From: Lenisia limosa
Taxonomy: Eukaryota > Breviatea
Length of the DNA: 61,552 nucleotides
Reading direction: 5' to 3'
NCBI GenBank assembly: GCA_001655205.1
Contig: LPNZ01005834.1
Span: 1-61,552 of the forward strand
The notes beneath the pieces are model-generated. The model had not been told where the DNA came from. It saw nothing but the letters and a program-made list of their open reading frames with translations, and made no database searches. This document shows positions 12,660 to 23,485 of this stretch, piece by piece (position 1 is the stretch's first letter; the number at the start of each line of letters is the position of its first letter). The position numbers were made by a program, and so were the translations under genes.

Positions 12660-13014
12660 TTGAGAGAGCAATCAAACTTTAATTGAACCCAAGTGAAGGC
12701 CAAAAGGCATCAATTCAGGCGCTATACCACAGCCATGTAAAATGCAGTCTGATTATACCGAAATTAAAGGCATTAACGCTCTCAAATACAAGATACTACC
12801 GCACAATGCACTACACTCCAATAAACTTATCAAATATTATGTTGATAGTTTTAATAAAGTACAATTGGGTTAAGTCTTTGTCAAAAAGTAAAAATTGATT
12901 CGTTTTCACGAGTGGCATTTTTTCCATTGGACACCGCATTTCCCGTCCCGGGTTACAAAAAAACAAAATGAAAAAAAACTATTCTTCTAGAGCAAATACT
13001 CAAGGAGGAAGAAG
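12660..13014. promoter_or_regulatory. Divergent intergenic region, EGF gene 1 / GCAT
   Basis: About 355 bp separates two start codons pointing away from each other, so both promoters must lie here or in the first introns. The sequence is AT-rich with A-runs just before the GCAT start. No specific element was recognised. Confidence 0.4.
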
Positions 13015-15292
13015 ATGTCATCCGTTGCTATTGCTTCTGCAGTCTCTGTGGCCAGGCCGCAGTTTGTTCGATTCCTCAGTGCCGCTTCTGTTGCGCGTAA
13101 GGCCGATTTGGCATCCTTCCTTCAAAAAGAAATTGATGGTATCCATGAATCTGTGAGAGGAGACAGTTTTAATCTTATGAAAGTGATCCTTTGCCTTGCT
13201 GACACCATAGGGACTTTTCAAGCGCGAACGTGTGATGACTACTGCTCAGTCAGCTCATGTTAAGACTGAAGAGACCGGTGAAAGAGATCTTATTATGATG
13301 GCGTCTAACAACTACCTCGGTTGGCTTCTCCCGCTTTCGATCCCCTTTTTTTCCTTAAAATATAAAATATAGCTTGCATACAGTTGCATTCCTGTAAATC
13401 GAGTTATTTTCATTTTCCCCGCAGGACTCTCCGACAACAAGAAACTTATTGAAGCTGGAAAGCACCGAATGGACACACATGGCCTTGGACTTGTAGGTTG
13501 TTGTCTTTATTATTTTTGTTGAATTGTTTTGACTTCTCAGGCCTCTGTTCGTTTCATTTGCGGTACTCAAGATATTCACAAGCAACTTGAGCAAAAAATC
13601 TCGGCTTTCCACGAGAAGGAAGACACTATTCTCTACGGTGTAAGCATATATCAAATTATTTTGCATATTGGTAGTGTGTTTGGGTGTGTGACTTCAAATA
13701 GTGCTTTGTTATACCTTCTAATCAGGCATGGCTTCCCATTTTGAATTAGATATGTTAATCTAGAATGTTCATGTGCTGATCCCTTCTTCTTCTTTTTTTT
13801 TTCTCTCCTTTTTTCCTTCCCTTTACCTTCCTTCAGAGCTGCTTCGATGCCAACGGTGGTATCTTTGAGGTTCTCACCAACGAACAAGATGCACTCAGTA
13901 CGCTGGCCTTTCTCCCTCCCCCCACCTCCCATCCGGATTACTCTAACCTGTCCAGTCTCCGCCTCTCTCAACCATGCTTCCATCATTGACGGAATGCGTC
14001 TGTGCAAGAAGCCCAAGAAGGCTTTCTACCAGCATCTTGACATGGATGGTGCGTTTATTTTCCAGTTGGACGACTTACTCCGCAGAGCTCGAACAGCGCC
14101 TTGTCGAAAATGAGGACCGCCGCATCCGTCTCATCGTCACTGACGGTGTCTTCTCCATGGATGGTGACATTGCCCCTCTTGACAAAGTTGGCAAGGCGTG
14201 TAACCTAGCCACCCCACCCCACTTTATTCTACCCGGATATGGACTCATCACTCTAGATCTGCGACCTTGCTGACAAGCACTCCCGCCCCGGCCACCCCGT
14301 CCTGACTTTCACCGACGAGTGCCAGTACGGGGGCTCCCTTAGTTTTATTCACTCCCTGCCCTCCACGGTATTGACTGTTTAGTGCTTCCGGATTCCTCGG
14401 CAAACGCGGCCGCGGTACCCCCGAGCTCATGGGCGTCATGGACCGCATCGACATCATTAACGGAACTCTCGGCAAGGCTCTTGGCGGCTCAACCGGCGGC
14501 TACACCTGCGCCTCCAAGGAGCTCGTCACCCTCCTTAGGTTTGCCTGCGTTCGATTGGTACTAGGGCTTCACTTCTGTTCAAAAATAGACTGAATTTCTC
14601 CTCGACATCTATCGATTTTACCGGTATTTTTTGAACCGAAGTGAAACCCTAATTGGTACCCTCTTTTTGTTCGCACAGTTACCGCATGTTGCTAATCTGC
14701 CCAGACAACGCTCTCGCCCCTACCTCTTCTCAAACTCCATTGCCCCTGCCGTTGCCGGTGCCGGCATCGAACTCTACGACAGTGCGCCGGGCTGTTTAGC
14801 GTCATAATGGCTCAGCCCAGTGTCTTGAACCCAATGTTCTTTCATCTTACCCCCTAGTGCTCATGTCTAGCAACGAGCTCGTCGATAAACTCCAGGAGAA
14901 CACCCACCGCTTCCGGTTCGTTTCCTTGCCAATCCTCCTGCTCTAACTCTCGCAGTACTCAGATGAAGGCTGCTGGCTTTACCATTTCCGGACACGACAA
15001 CTGCCCCATCTCCCCCGTCATGCTCTACGACGCCGTTCTCGCCTCCAAGATGGCTGACGACCTCCTTGAGCGTGGCGTCTTCGCCATTGCCTTCTCCTTC
15101 CCTGGTATGTGTCAAGAATGTTGCGGTTAGACTATTCCTCTCTTGTCGTATTCCCTTCCTCACGTCGCAGTTGTCCCCAAGGAGCAAGCCCGTATCCGCA
15201 CCCAGCTCTCAGCCGGTCTTTCTCTCGACGATGTTGACTTTGCCGTCAACGCCTTCATTGAGTCCGGCAAGAAGTTCGGTGTCATCAACTAA
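13015..15292 (+). CDS. GCAT: Glycine C-acetyltransferase (2-amino-3-ketobutyrate CoA ligase), mitochondrial
   Basis: A PLP enzyme of the alpha-oxoamine synthase family that converts 2-amino-3-oxobutyrate plus CoA to glycine and acetyl-CoA, the second step of threonine catabolism. The N-terminus ([20 protein letters not shown]) is basic and hydroxylated and lacks acids, as expected of a mitochondrial presequence. Exons joined across short GT-AG introns give the family signatures [45 protein letters not shown] and the lysine-bearing GTLGKALGG, and end at a TAA (15290-15292) after KKFGVIN. Related 5-aminolevulinate synthases share the fold, but the segments match KBL/GCAT better. Divergent with EGF gene 1; convergent with the kinesin-like gene. 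Confidence 0.93.
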
Positions 15293-15417
15293 GCTAAGTG
15301 GCCCGCGCCACTCCTCTGTAATGCATGGAATACTATACTGATTTCAAGTTTTGGTGAAACATTACAAGAACCTGAATTAAACGTAGATAAGAAAACACAA
15401 AAAAAAAATAGAACATA
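15293..15417. other. Short 3'-3' intergenic region
   Basis: Two convergent genes end 125 bp apart. The region is A-rich, with a run of nine A near 15400. No canonical AATAAA was singled out. Confidence 0.4.
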
Positions 15418-18400
15418 TTAGCGCTGTTGGGCTGTGAGTTGCCGGTGTTGGCTTGGGGTAATCAGTCCATCACCTGCAGGGATGAAAAAATTGTGAAACA
15501 CAAAAATAAAAATACTCTGGAAAACTCACCCAGAAGGGCATCGAAATTTGAGAGCATCTTGTCTCGAAGCTGTGACACTTCTCCCCGAAGCGACTCAGCT
15601 GAATCGTTGTTACAAATATATTATGTATCAAATCAGGACAGTTGAGAAATGCAAGATGTTCCTACTCTCTGGGTCCGGCTTGGAGGGCTGGAAGGACCGA
15701 GCGAGCTCAATCCTAAGATGTCAAGTAGGCTCAAACAGATACACAAGGAAACGCAACTCACATTCGGGTTCTGTCATCGGGAACCTGCGACACTATTCGA
15801 TGCCCTGGTTTATGAGAAAAGCAATAAGATTAACTCAAGAAATGGAAAGAAACCGTAATGATACCTGAAGGGGGGTAGTTCATTGGGGGCTGTTGCACAG
15901 GCTGCTGGGGGTAACTCGGCGGCACTTGCGGTGCTAATTGGCTTGTTGTCAAGGGCGAGGGTTCCTACGGTATCAAAAAAAAAAAAAAGACGGAGAATCA
16001 TCAATAATCATATGGCTCAGAAGTTCAAGCTCACCTTTTGCATATTGAGAGCATTGAACGTCAGATGTGTGCCTTTTCTTGGGCTGCTAGTTGGTCGCGG
16101 GCTGTGGGACTCACCACGAGGACTTCGGGGCCCTGAATAGATAAGCTGAAGTAATTCAAAAAAAAAAGTCACTGAGAAAGAGAAATACAAAAGCCAACCA
16201 GTGGCCAGTGGAGGAGCATTTGCTTCCGGAGCTACGTGGCTCTGGATAACCTGCAACAATGACATCACAGATTTAAGTTGTAATCACACTCCCCAAATTG
16301 AAGACCCCAACATTCTGATTCTGCCACTTCAGCTGTTTCTGCGCCATGATCTCAGCCCGGGCCTGAAGAGCCGAAATCTCATGTCTTGCAGCATCCAATT
16401 GCCCGTCCTTGTTCACTAATTGCTTTTCAAGGTCTGAACCGTCAGATTACCGGAGCACCACCATTTGCTACTGTCAAAGCACCCCAACCTTCAATGAGAG
16501 CGTCTTGCTGCTTATCTTGAACAGAAAAGCTAAATGATCCGTTAGATTACAGCACCAACAGTGAAGTTCACTCTACCCCTTACATTTCGCCTCCTGCAAG
16601 ATGGTTTGTCAGTCTAATGACTTCATCTGTTAACAGTGTGACCTCATTTCGAAGCCTCTTATTGTCCCCATCTAATCGTGATGCCTGGAGAGCGGTGAGG
16701 TAAATGGGGAATATGAAATGAAATGAAAAACTGAAAAACTGCAAAGAGCAAAAGAAAAGCCCTTGATTGAAGAATAGCGTCAACAAAGAGGAAACAAAAA
16801 TGCACGAAGAGTATTGAGATCCAAATCTTGAGTCAACACCGCTCAGACATCATCTTTGGCCTTTTGAGTAGCTGCCGCCATCTTAGAATCTTGTTTGGAG
16901 TCGTTATGGGCAGAAATAGCCAGAAGCCTTTCCAGCTCTTCAATCTTCGCTTTGTCTGCTTGACGCCTAGGCAATCAGAAATACTCGGCCAATCACAACG
17001 TACTTAGCTAAAGCCCGTGCCTGGCTCTTTTTGATGCTTGCCATTTCAACCTCCATGTCACTCACTTGCGCTGCCGCAGCCTGGAGGTGAATCACGCGTT
17101 CTGCCTACTGAAGTGTCTCGGAGCTGTCTTGATGCCGCCATTCGGTCTCTTTCAACCCGTCGAATTGCCCCATCTGAACTGTTACCTCGCAAAAAGAACA
17201 GTGACAAACCTCGCTTTTTGATAGTGGCGTGGAGCTTTTCTATTTCCCTCTTCAGTTGATTGATTTCTGTGTTTTGTTTCGATATGGTACTATCCATCTA
17301 AAACAATACGTTAGATAGGTAAACTGTCTTTTCATAGCTGTACACCACCCACCACATCCTTGTGAAACTTCAAACTATCAAGGTCAGAGTCAGCTTTACG
17401 CAGTTCCTCACGCAAGCGTGAGATTTCAGACTTGTCTTCCTAAAAAGCGTTAACAGTCTCTCAAATCTGCAGCAATTCCAACCTCTCGGTTTTTTCTCAT
17501 TTCATCAATGCCATGCCCAGAGGTTACTGTGGCTAAAAATGGTTATTCTGAAGCTCGCTGAGAAGGAACTCGGAACTATGCAACCGACGGCCTATCGATC
17601 TGCGGTTAATTGGGAAAGTGATTCTATTGATTTTTATGCCCTTATGATATTTTATCAATTAAAAAAGGTATTCCGTGTATGCTCTGTTTGGACCCTTACA
17701 TTCCACACATACTGAATAACAGAGCCAACTCGTCTCGCTCAGCTTCAGCCTTGGCCTAAAATGGTCACAAAAACGTAACCTGTAGTATCTACGACTGGTA
17801 AAATAATAATGGCTATAAGCAGCCCTCCCACCACTGCTTCCTTCAACTGTTTAACAGCAATGAGCTGTGCGCGGGTTTCAAGAATCTCATCAAGGTCCCT
17901 TGAGGGTGAGAAGACAAGGTAACATATAAAAATGGAAGCAACTCACCCGGCATCTCCGTTCTCAACGTTTTGGTTGGCCATGAGGGAGGCGCTGATGTCG
18001 AATCGGTCCCCCTGAAATGTCAAAAAAAAAAAGATATACTGTTCCTAACATAATATAATATGACCTTTTCTTATCTCCTTTTGTTTTTTAAATTACCCCA
18101 CCCCTGACCGAAGAAACAGCACTATGTGAAAGAGACCCCTGAGAAACTGCTTTTGGAAGGGGCTGGATTGTAAAGAAATATGACTTAAGATCAAACCTGT
18201 GATTCAGGGTAAATCTGAGTATGGAGAGGGTCGGGCTTGGGTTGGGGATTCTGGGGGCTTAAAGAAGTGGGTCGGGATACGTTCTGTGGACGATGCGAGA
18301 CATTCACTTGAGAATAACGGGAGAAAGTTGGGGAACTATGTTGTGTGTGGCTTTGGCGGGCGATTGTCGGGTGGTCTTCTTGCTGACATGGGGCATGTCT

Positions 18401-21040
18401 TTCACTTGTTGGATGGCTGAATGACGTGTCATTTGGGACGACTGCGAGGAATGTCGGGTGTGATTGGGGATGATGCGAATTATGGACCGGACGTAATCGA
18501 GCCAAAGAGCTGACAGATTCCTGGCCATGTCCAGAATAAGGTGATGTTGGCTCGGAAATCTGGTATGACGCTGCGTTCTGCAGACTTTGCTGATAATGTA
18601 ACGGCGGCTTGGTGACAAAGAGGGCCGGATCTTCAAAGGCCTCGCGGGGAATTATGGGTGGTAACTGCGAATTACTATCAGGGCAGTGCTGCGGCTCCAC
18701 TGGTGGTTCAGGTTCACTCTGCAGGATTAATCATTGCTGTTTCTTGTTGCAACAATCGACGTTTCAAAGGCCTTACCTGCTGTGGTACATAGCTACCATT
18801 TGCCTCAGGAATAGGGAGAGAAAAGGTGGGAAGAGGGTTCCTGGATAGTTAGTTTCCGATTTTGATCAGAGGTTCGCCTCAAGAAACCAACTTCTTCTTT
18901 TGTGGTAGTTTTTTGAGGAGTGATGTTGAGAGTATTGATGAGAGAGTTGGAAGAACTTGGCTCATTGTAGGCGGTACCATTAGTAGCCACGAGGTGTTAT
19001 CTAATAATTAGTCAAGGATATGTTGTGAACGGATATGAAGCTGATATCCTAATGAAGAATGTAACGGCTAAGAAAAACAAGGCGTGAATTTGTAAATTGA
19101 AAAAATAGGAATCATTATTCTCCTCTATCCCATATAACTTTCAAATAGTGTTTTTCTACCGTTAAAACCAACCATGGTCCGTGAGAGCAGGTCTGAGAAC
19201 CTGTGTTAGCTTTGTGCGGTGGAAGGATATTGACGGGGACTTTGTTGAAACTACATCATGATATCACCATCCTTAAAAACAGTGTTTCCAAGCTTTACTG
19301 CAAAAAAATTGGAATACACCAACGTGAAGATATGATGGAGTGAAGCATCGTAAGGTCAACGGGTGCCGCCTTTGGTTTTGCTCTGAAATCGGATGGAGGG
19401 GGCTGTTGGGAAGGGAAATTAAAACAGAACAAAGTGGTTCTTTAACACAATAAATCAGCACACTCAGTGGAAATTTCATTGTCCAAAAACACGACCACAT
19501 TGCCTTTACGATTCACCGAACTGCTCTTTTTCCAAGGAACCAGTCTCACCTGAGCAACCGTGATGAAATCAAGTCTTGAACTCAGAATGGAGTCCTTCGC
19601 CTGTGACTCTTGTTTTGGAAGGGGTGCTGAAGGAGGGACCGGGGCGGAGGAGCCCCAGGGTCGGGGATGGGATAGTTTGGGGTCTATTCGACTTTCTGTG
19701 AGCACTATGCTGTAAGAACAACGAGCAGTTTCAAGAACAGAAAAGCAAACCAGTAGCAGCATTCAAAGATGGATCGGGGTTTGTCAATTGCTGCTCAACT
19801 GTGATAGAGAAAACATGGTGATTGTGTCGAGATGAGAGCCTTCGACTTCTGAAAGAGGTCAGAAAATTTCATTCAATTGAATCTCAAAGGCTTCACTTAG
19901 GTACAAAAAAGTCCTTTCTATCAATATTAACTATTAGGAATTCTCTGACTGAGACCAAAGTACCACTCTATTTACTGGGCCAAACCCGGCCAAACGTTTG
20001 GAAAGCAATCAAAGCATCCTCCAGAGTACGAGCTTGAATCTCCTTCAATCCCGCAACACTGGGTATATTAGTTGGCTGAGTTACCATTCACATTCAAATG
20101 TTTCTTGGTGCTCACTCACCTAATTCCATTTTTCTTATCAGTTCTAAGACGAAGTTTGATAGAAGAAGGGGCTTCAGGATCTGTGAAAAGATCTTGGAGC
20201 CCTTCTTTTCCAATCTAGGGCAAATAAGGGGTGATTTTGAATTATTCATTTCAAAGATTTAATAAGTTTACTTTGTGTATGTTACTTCTTCAAAGAGAGA
20301 GCCCTGTCACCCACTCACTTCGTACCACGAGAGCCACAACGTACAAGTGAACGCACGCTCTTTCGGTGCAGAAGCTAATTCTTGCATTCCTATTGCCGTC
20401 AAATTGTTTAAAGGAAAGAAATATTTGAAAACAAGCTATTGAGAGAGAGAAAAAGGGAGTTGTTTCCAAGGGATGAGCCAAAACCACTGACGGTTAAATA
20501 ACGATCGAAGAGTGAGCGGTATAATTCCAGGAATCTCCTTGGTTCCTAAGCGATGTTAGTAAGCTTTTTGCGCACAATACAAGAACTTGTCCCTTATATA
20601 ACACTACACCAACCTTCTAAAAGCCATGCTTTTGCAGTGCCAATAGTATCATGGATCACAAAAACCTGTCGGTTGTTCTGATCGTTATGAAGATAGGTAA
20701 TAACCTTACTCCAATGGTATTCTCAACGCGGGGATGGACCAAACTTGAATAAATATCGTGCTGAGTGGCCATACAGCTATAGGCAGCATCGAATACAAAC
20801 CTATAGAAGGTAACGGAAACACCAATTATATTTCCAATGGCTAATAATAACTTATTTTTATTCATACCGTCTTGATTCAAGCCTTGATTTATCTTGGAAG
20901 ACCTCAATTGCTCCCTCATCTCCAACCACTACGCTAACTGAAGCTAAAATGGTAAGAAAAATTGTTTAAATTGCTGGAAATGACATACAATCATCAACAG
21001 TGACCCCAGGAAGGGGCTGGAGAGAAACTCCTACTAACAT
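15418..21040 (-). CDS. Kinesin-like protein with degenerate motor domain (pseudokinesin) and coiled-coil tail
   Basis: The minus-strand start at 21038-21040 gives MLVGVSLQPLPG, aligning with the kinesin N-terminal 'V-x-V-R-x-R-P-L' strand but without the arginines. Later exons follow a kinesin motor in order: FVFDAAYSCMATQHDIY, then IHDTIGTAKAWLLEG where the P-loop GQTGSGKT should be, GTKEIPGIIPLTLRSLF, LWLSWYEV, IKLRLRTDKKNGIS-VAGLKEI, LSSRHNHHVFSITVEQ (switch I region), SRLDFITVAQ (switch II, DLAGSE lost), and SISFHRTKLTQVLRPAL. A Pro/Ser/His-rich region (18990-18190) and coiled-coil exons (about 17950-15560) follow, ending DALLGDGLITPSQHRQ then TAA at 15418-15420. It is probably a microtubule-associated scaffold that cannot cycle ATP normally. 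The small exons between 19450 and 19000 are uncertain. It could be two genes, but no internal start or stop argues for that. Confidence 0.72.
18191..18990 (-). other. Low-complexity Pro/Ser/His/Gln-rich linker of the kinesin-like protein
   Basis: Two long exons encode a disordered, proline- and histidine-rich sequence with no fold signature, joining the motor-like head to the coiled-coil tail. Such linkers often carry phosphorylation or SH3-type docking sites; none is specifically asserted. Confidence 0.6.
20614..20677 (-). other. Degenerate kinesin P-loop exon
   Basis: This exon is bounded by AG before AACAACC and by a GTTGGT donor, and joins in frame to KEIPGIIP downstream. Where kinesins have A-Y-G-Q-T-G-S-G-K-T it reads I-H-D-T-I-G-T-A-K-A: the lysine remains, while the first glycine, the second glycine of GSGK and the Mg-coordinating Thr are changed. 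Frame and splice sites are intact, so it does not look like a sequencing error. Confidence 0.7.
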
Positions 21041-21387
21041 AGTGGCCCAAATGGCTTTAGTAGCCTTAACAAGTTGTTTATCTAGTTTCTACTATGGCTA
21101 TACTACTATATTTTGGCTGTATTTTGGAAATCAATTGGGAACTTTTTAATGAAAATACTTTTCACCCACAAAAAAGATCTACTGGATCTGGATCACCCCA
21201 CTTTCCTTTTATAGAAAGTGACTGCAAGCCGAGCCTGGAGCCCGGACTGAGCCCGGATGATTTAACACGCAAGTTTGAACTTGATACATAAATCCAATAT
21301 AGTGAACTTATTAGTGAAAGTATCTTAATTACGCCATCGCCCGTCAGCTTCTGTTATTTGTGAACACTCTTTTATCGAATTTCTCAA
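21041..21387. promoter_or_regulatory. Divergent intergenic region, kinesin-like / MCFS-type gene
   Basis: There are 347 bp between two outward-facing start codons. The only ORF here (21094-21291 +) has no recognisable similarity. No defined element was seen. Confidence 0.35.
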
Positions 21388-22482
21388 ATGTGCTTCAGCT
21401 TCGAAGTATCTTTAACAGCAGCAGTCATCTTAACTGGTGCCACGGCATATTGTTTGAGGTTTATTGAAATGTTTTTTTTTATTTTTGTTTTTTGATAGTT
21501 TTAGATTCAGTCAGATTACCATTTCCAAACCACATGTCATTTCACATTCCAGGCCTTTATCTCTCGAAAAGAGTAAATGAAATACCGTTGGCACTCATTC
21601 CCTTGTTCTTTTGCCTCCAACAATAGTATGGCAAATTTCTTTGTCATATTTTTTCTTACCACCCAGCTGTGAGGCAATGATATGGCACCTTTTACAGGAC
21701 AAAAACAAAACGGCCGAAGACAAAGCCGTGGAAATGTCAACTTGGGCGTTCCTGGTAGTGGCGTTAATGATATGGCCTTTTTGGATACCTATGAGCCTTA
21801 TGGTTGTTGAGGTAAGGTGTTTGTTCATTGTATGACCCTTTAGCATTGTCGTAGCAGATGGCTTGCAATGTTCCCACTGTTGATTACCGGAATAGCGGTT
21901 ACATCATACTTCATCATCGCAACCGAAGCCGAACCTGTGAAGTACGTTCACAGATCATGATATCTTACCATCCAGAGTTTCTGAAGCAGATCACCACATC
22001 AGCTACGAAATCACATTTTTCCGTGATTCGGATACGTATACGATTATTGCATTCTACTCCTTAGCTGTCATCCCGCCATTTTTCATTTCTTCGAAAAAGT
22101 GGGGTGGTATTCAATCATCATTTTGCGCCATGTTATATTAGTCTACTAACCGGCCAGAAACATGCCAGTCCTCGGAGCCCTCATGCTAATCGGCTACTTT
22201 CTGGCTTTATTCATTTACGAAGAACATTTTGCAAGTGTCTGGTGTATGTTTGCAGCATACACGTCAGTGCTCATCATGTGGATACTCTACGGAATGCGTA
22301 ACGACCATCATCCGATGTACCGCCCTGCCTGGCTCTTGTGTGACGAAGGCCAAGAGGAATCGGAGCCTCAGGCCCCAATTCAAGTTTGCCATGCTCTCAT
22401 CTATGTTCTATGGGGTAGTAGATCTCCTCTACTACCCCATGGCGCATCTGTCACATTCTGTCCCATTGTTCGGATTTTGTGA
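21388..22482 (+). CDS. Polytopic membrane protein of the 'MCFS' (DUF6629-like) type
   Basis: The start at 21388 gives MCFSFEVSLTAAVILTGATAY. In-frame joining across short introns adds CLYLSKRVNEIPLALIPLF, FCLQQYCEAMIWHLLQ, a helix MSTWAFLVVALMIWPFWIP, VRWLAMFPLLITGIAVTSYF, HHISYEITFF, TYTIIAFYSLAVIPPFFISS and SSKKNMPVLGALMLIGYF, then ASVWCMFAAYTSVLIMWILYG. The order 'MCFS start, EIPLA-LIPLFF-LQQ-E, WPFWIP, SVWCFFAA' matches, as I recall it, a mainly bacterial membrane family of unknown function (DUF6629). About six to seven helices are present. One intron (GTACGTT to CATCCAG) is only about 34 nt. The C-terminal reading frame after WILYG is uncertain; the stop given is that of the open frame. 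Confidence 0.6.
22410..22440. repeat. Perfect 13-bp inverted repeat (hairpin)
   Basis: The arms ATGGGGTAGTAGA and TCTACTACCCCAT are exact reverse complements separated by TCTCC. It lies at the 3' end of the MCFS-type gene, coding or 3' UTR depending on the true stop. Transcribed, it would form a strong stem-loop. Confidence 0.85.
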
Positions 22483-23485
22483 CACATTCAGGTCATTGTC
22501 ATTTCCTCTCCTCGGCTCAAGAATCCCGTACCACCTTCGATCAGAACCCTTAGACCTGAAATCGGTCTCACAAAGTAAGCACGCAACTCAAGCTCACCCT
22601 CTAGGTCGCAACCCACAACCCCCGTCATATCACAAGCTCCAATTGACCACCACTACCCAATGACTCCAACTGCGCTCAACTGTCCGTCACTTTATCGGAC
22701 ATATCATGGTATTAGGGATCCCATCCCACACTACCAGTCCATCATATTTAGACAATACTTGTCAATCCAGAGTTTGGTTTTAAACATTTTAGAGCCGATT
22801 CGACAAAACATCCAATACGATAAGTTGTACGGTCACCTACCAGTACCAGTCAATAAGCCTCCACCATGAAATACTAACTTCAGACTGTTGTGTTTTGTCT
22901 TATAGCTGTTCAACTTTCATGAAGAAATATGATATGTTTTGATACCATCTCAAAAAAAGATAACTAACATGATCATAACTATCATTACACATGATCCTGA
23001 GACCTTCTTTACACTTCCTTGAAAAAACTACAACTGGTTATGTGACCATGACTATCAGGACAATAGTATACTACCACATTTACTCGATGAAATCATGATA
23101 CATCGCAAATGGACCAAAATATTTCAATTCTCATTTGCTTATGCATAACACAATAATTGCAACCTGGGTGAAATTGAAGTTAAAATTCAATGACTCCTGA
23201 TGATGAAACAATGGCAATTTGAGATAAAATATCCCAGCCAAGCCAGGCAGCTAAAGTAGACACTGGCTCCACGTTCTTTTCAACTATTTCTTGAGGAAGA
23301 AACTACAAGTGATAAATACTAAGTCACAACCAACCAACCTCGAAAGGAATCAGCATAGGAGACGGTTTCAGAAGAAGAAGGTTAAGTTTGCCTATCTTTT
23401 CTACATGTTCAATATCATATTCTATCTGGGAGAGCAATTCAGGTTCACTTACCTTGTAACAAAGGGTCCTTTCTGATACAATCAA
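22483..23485. other. About 1 kb without a supported gene
   Basis: The region lies between the convergent 3' ends of the MCFS-type gene and ATE1. Open frames at 22660-22869 and 23291-23476 show no family signature or convincing splice pattern. It may hold the 3' UTR or a last exon of the MCFS-type gene. Confidence 0.4.

Noticed and set aside
13651-14016. Minus-strand 121-aa ORF inside GCAT
   Set aside because: It is Lys/Gly low complexity antisense to GCAT introns and exons and has no independent support.
18805-21040. Ordinary ATP-hydrolysing kinesin
   Set aside because: The P-loop and switch II residues needed for hydrolysis are replaced in exons with intact frame and splice sites.
22660-22869. 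Open frame ending NIQYDKLYGHLPVPVNKPPP
   Set aside because: It could be a terminal exon of the MCFS-type gene, but no donor/acceptor pairing in frame was convincing and no family match was seen.
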